Below, one piece after another: positions 5,514 to 8,372 of a stretch of 8,372 nt of DNA. Origin of the DNA: Planctomycetota bacterium (GTDB taxonomy: Bacteria > Planctomycetota > UBA11346); NCBI GenBank assembly GCA_013816645.1, contig JACDEC010000111.1, positions 1-8,372 of the forward strand. The letters run 5' to 3'. A program made the translations under genes and the position numbers. The stretch's first letter is position 1; the number at the start of each line of letters is the position of its first letter. The notes under the pieces are model-generated. The model saw only the letters and a list, made by a program, of their open reading frames with translations, did no database searches and had not been told where the DNA came from.

Positions 5514-6740
5514 CTAACCCAACCGTCCCCGGGCCCGCTCCAAACGCGCGACCAGGTCGTCGACCTCGGCGTCGCTGATGATCAGCGGCGGGGCGATGCG
5601 CAGGGTGTTGTTGCCCGACGGGCCGACGATCAGGCCTTCTGCCCGGGCCGCAGTGACCAGCGCGGCCGGCGCCTGATCGAGCTGGACGCCGAGCAGGAGC
5701 CCGCGACCGCGCACCTGCTTCCCGGGGAAGATCCGCCGCAGGCCGGCCGCCAGGCGCTCGCCGGCGGTGGCGACCCGCGCCAGGAAGCCGGGTTTGCCCA
5801 CCTGCTCGAGCACGGTCAGGCCCGCAGCGCAGGCGAGGTGGTTGCCGCCGAAGGTGGTGCCGTGCATGCCAGGTTTGAGCAGCGCGGCGCAGTGCTCGCG
5901 ATAGAGGACCGCTCCGATCGGCACGCCGCCGCCCAGGCCCTTGGCCAGGGTCATGATGTCGGGCACCACGCCATCGTGCTGGTGCGCGTACATCCTGCCG
6001 GTGCGGGCCACGCCGGTCTGGATCTCGTCGATCACCAGCAGCGCGGCATGGCGATCGCACAATTCGCGCAGCCCCGTGAGGAACCCAGACGGCGCGACAT
6101 TGACCCCGCCCTCGCCCTGGATGGGCTCGACGAAGATCGCGGCGACGTCGTCGGCGCAGGCGGCGCGAACCGCGGCGAGGTCGCCGAAGGGCAGGAATTC
6201 GGCAGCAGGCAACGGCGCGAAGGGCTCGCGATAGGCCGGATTAGCGGTGATGCTCAATGCACCTAACGTGCGTCCGTGAAAACCGTTATGGAATGCGAGC
6301 ATGCGCGTCTTGCGGCCGGCGTGCACCTGGTTGCCCCATAGGCGCACCACCTTGTAAGCGGCCTCGTTGGCTTCGGTGCCCGAGTTGCAGAACAGCATCC
6401 TGCCGGGGAAGGCGCCGGCGACGATCGCCGCGGCGAGGCGTTCCTGCTCGACGATGTGGTAATGATTGGAGGTGTGGACCAGCACGCCGACCTGGCGCCG
6501 GATGGTCTCGACCAGCGCGGGATGGGCGTGCCCGAGCGCGCACACCGCCACTCCGGCGAAGGCATCGAGGTAGCGCCGACCCTGGTCATCGGTGAGCCAG
6601 CAGCCCTCGCCGCGCACGAAGCGGATGTCCTGGCGGCCGTAATTCTGCACCAGGCAACTCTGGGCAGCAGGGTGCGCATCCGTCTGCGGAGCGGCGGGAG
6701 TGTCGGCCATGGTGGCGCCAACCATAGAACCGGTCGCCAT
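5514..6740 (-). CDS. argD: Acetylornithine aminotransferase (class III, PLP-dependent)
   Basis: This is a class III aminotransferase of usual length (408 residues from the ATG at 6740). ArgD converts N-acetylglutamate semialdehyde and glutamate to N-acetylornithine and 2-oxoglutarate in arginine synthesis, and in many bacteria also acts on the succinyl-diaminopimelate intermediate of lysine synthesis. Visible motifs are NSGTEANEAAYK (119-130, phosphate binding), FHGRTLGALSIT (154-165), EPIQGEGGV (205-213), LVIDEIQTG (235-243, with D238 for the pyridine nitrogen), TLAKGLGGG with the PLP lysine K267, and HGTTFGGN (293-300). Related ornithine or GABA aminotransferases cannot be fully excluded, but the pattern fits ArgD best. 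No other arg genes are in the window. The start may be the ATG at 6725 or 6710, because the first residues are poor in conserved sequence and no clear ribosome binding site decides. Transcription is divergent from lspA. Confidence 0.87.
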   Translation of the reverse strand: MATGSMVGATMADTPAAPQTDAHPAAQSCLVQNYGRQDIRFVRGEGCWLTDDQGRRYLDAFAGVAVCALGHAHPALVETIRRQVGVLVHTSNHYHIVEQERLAAAIVAGAFPGRMLFCNSGTEANEAAYKVVRLWGNQVHAGRKTRMLAFHNGFHGRTLGALSITANPAYREPFAPLPAAEFLPFGDLAAVRAACADDVAAIFVEPIQGEGGVNVAPSGFLTGLRELCDRHAALLVIDEIQTGVARTGRMYAHQHDGVVPDIMTLAKGLGGGVPIGAVLYREHCAALLKPGMHGTTFGGNHLACAAGLTVLEQVGKPGFLARVATAGERLAAGLRRIFPGKQVRGRGLLLGVQLDQAPAALVTAARAEGLIVGPSGNNTLRIAPPLIISDAEVDDLVARLERARGRLG

Positions 6741-6746
6741 TTGTCA

Positions 6747-6767
6747 CGGTCCAGCGAGTTCGGACCG
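6747..6767. promoter_or_regulatory. Inverted repeat upstream of argD, possible operator
   Basis: CGGTCC (6747-6752) and GGACCG (6762-6767) form perfect 6-bp arms separated by nine bases, just upstream of the longest argD start and inside the 95-bp divergent gap with lspA. It is GC-rich and does not look like an AT-rich ArgR box. Two 6-bp arms can arise by chance in GC-rich DNA. Confidence 0.25.
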
Positions 6768-6835
6768 ACGCCGGCGCGTGGAGCGCGACCAGACCCGCGC
6801 TGGACGGCGACCGCGAGCAGGCGACCATCCCGCCC

Positions 6836-7402
6836 GTGTCGACCGTTGACCTGCCGATCTCCCCTGCGCCGAGCGTGGCCCACCTGCCCTTCCGCTCGTG
6901 GGCCCCGTGGTTCTGGCCAGTGGCGATCGCCGTCGCGGTCCTCGACCTGTGGAGCAAGGCGGTGATCTTCGCCCGCTATCCCTCAGGGGCGCAGTTCTCG
7001 TGGTGGGGCGAAACCACCTACAACACCGGGGTCGCCTGGGGCTTGTTCGGCAGCTATCCGCACGCCGTCACCGTCCTGACCCTGCTGCTCATCCCCGCGC
7101 TGGCCGTGGTGTGGTGGACCCAGTTCCGGACCACCGGGCGCCCGGCCAACCTCGCCTTCGGCTGCATCATCGGCGGGGCGGTGGGCAATGCCTGGGACCG
7201 GGTGATGACCAGCCTGGTCGGACCGGCCGGCGGCTATAGCGGGGTCCGCGATTTCATCCGCATCGACCTCCACGGCATTGGAATCCCCTACGTGTGGCCG
7301 AACTTCAACGTCGCCGACGCGGCGATCTCCACCGGCTTCGTCATCCTGGTATCGCTGGTGTTATTCAAACCCATGCCTAGAACCGGGCTGGCAAGCCGTT
7401 AG
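6836..7402 (+). CDS. lspA: Lipoprotein signal peptidase (signal peptidase II)
   Basis: This 188-residue inner-membrane aspartic protease would remove signal peptides from lipid-modified prolipoproteins. Four hydrophobic segments are visible at about 22-45, 70-93, 102-119 and 161-180. Family motifs are VLDLWSKA (near 35-42), NTGVAWGLF with N63, GGAVGNAWDR with catalytic D121, VRDFI and FNVADAAI with catalytic D161. The two Asp are 40 residues apart against 27 in E. coli LspA, so the external loop between them is longer. The N-terminus before the first membrane segment is about 20 residues, somewhat long. The start is the GTG at 6836; there is no strong ribosome binding site, and a GTG at codon 14 is an alternative. 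It is divergent from argD and lies 111 bp upstream of the GTPase gene on the same strand, so the two could be cotranscribed. Confidence 0.9.
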   Translation: MSTVDLPISPAPSVAHLPFRSWAPWFWPVAIAVAVLDLWSKAVIFARYPSGAQFSWWGETTYNTGVAWGLFGSYPHAVTVLTLLLIPALAVVWWTQFRTTGRPANLAFGCIIGGAVGNAWDRVMTSLVGPAGGYSGVRDFIRIDLHGIGIPYVWPNFNVADAAISTGFVILVSLVLFKPMPRTGLASR

Positions 7403-7454
7403 GCGCCTAATCCCTCTTCTATCCTAGACCATTTCCCATAAGAGTTTACCGCCT

Positions 7455-7493
7455 CCCCGGGGCTGCCGGGGCCCATTGCCGCAACGGCGTGGG
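7455..7493 (+). promoter_or_regulatory. Two consecutive hairpins in the leader of the GTPase gene
   Basis: Hairpin one is CCCCGG (7455-7460) paired with CCGGGG (7466-7471), loop GGCTG. Hairpin two follows at once: CCCA (7472-7475) and GCCG (7478-7481) pair with CGGC (7485-7488) and TGGG (7490-7493), loop CAA, with a small internal loop. No T-run follows either, so they are poor intrinsic terminators for lspA. They end nine bases before the Shine-Dalgarno of the GTPase gene and could form a leader structure. The stretch just upstream (about 7411-7450) is noticeably AT-richer and could hold a promoter, but no clear boxes are seen. Confidence 0.35.
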
Positions 7494-7502
7494 ACGGCGA
7501 TC

Positions 7503-7508
7503 GGAGGA
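7503..7508 (+). promoter_or_regulatory. Ribosome binding site of the GTPase gene
   Basis: GGAGGA lies five bases before the ATG at 7514-7516. It selects this ATG over the in-frame ATG at 7508, which overlaps the Shine-Dalgarno itself. Confidence 0.75.
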
Positions 7509-7513
7509 TGTGC

Positions 7514-8372
<859 letters not shown>

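Noticed and set aside
4767..6266. 499-codon plus-strand frame opposite the TPR gene and argD
   Set aside because: It spans the antisense of two unrelated real genes and the gap between them, and has no recognisable domain.
7399..7410. Perfect 12-bp palindrome TTAGGCGCCTAA over the lspA stop codon
   Set aside because: About two perfect 12-bp palindromes are expected by chance in a window this long, and there is no further support for a site.

Overview
This is a GC-rich bacterial chromosomal window holding seven protein genes, two of them cut by the window edges. Two proteins point to Planctomycetota: a TPR protein ending in RNA polymerase alpha C-terminal domains (4116-5390, minus), and an MglA-type small GTPase with a C-terminal zinc ribbon (7514 onward, plus). 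The assignment comes from recalled family distribution, not from a marker gene, so it is tentative.

Layout. Positions 1 to about 1135 are the right-hand part of an IS4-family insertion sequence; its transposase keeps the DDE residues visible here but appears frameshifted near its C-terminus. A short spacer with five tandem 8-bp units follows. Next comes a cytidylate kinase gene (1266-2366, plus) with an extra cupin-like domain of about 145 residues. A GH13 alpha-amylase-family gene (2376-3827, minus) converges on it with only 9 bp between the stop codons. A 288-bp gene-free stretch (3828-4115) contains a dense run of hairpins. Then come the TPR/alpha-CTD gene (4116-5390, minus), argD (5514-6740, minus), and, divergent from argD, lspA (6836-7402, plus) followed by the MglA-like GTPase gene, which runs off the window.

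The genes do not form one pathway. They are mostly housekeeping functions: pyrimidine nucleotide phosphorylation, glycan metabolism, arginine or lysine biosynthesis, lipoprotein maturation and a polarity-type GTPase. I see no defence system, CRISPR array, rRNA or tRNA. The unusual material is in domain architectures (kinase-cupin fusion, tandem alpha-CTDs on a TPR scaffold, glutamate in place of the third GH13 catalytic acid) and in non-coding structure: the hairpin array, an inverted repeat over the amylase start, and a repeat-bearing leader upstream of cmk.
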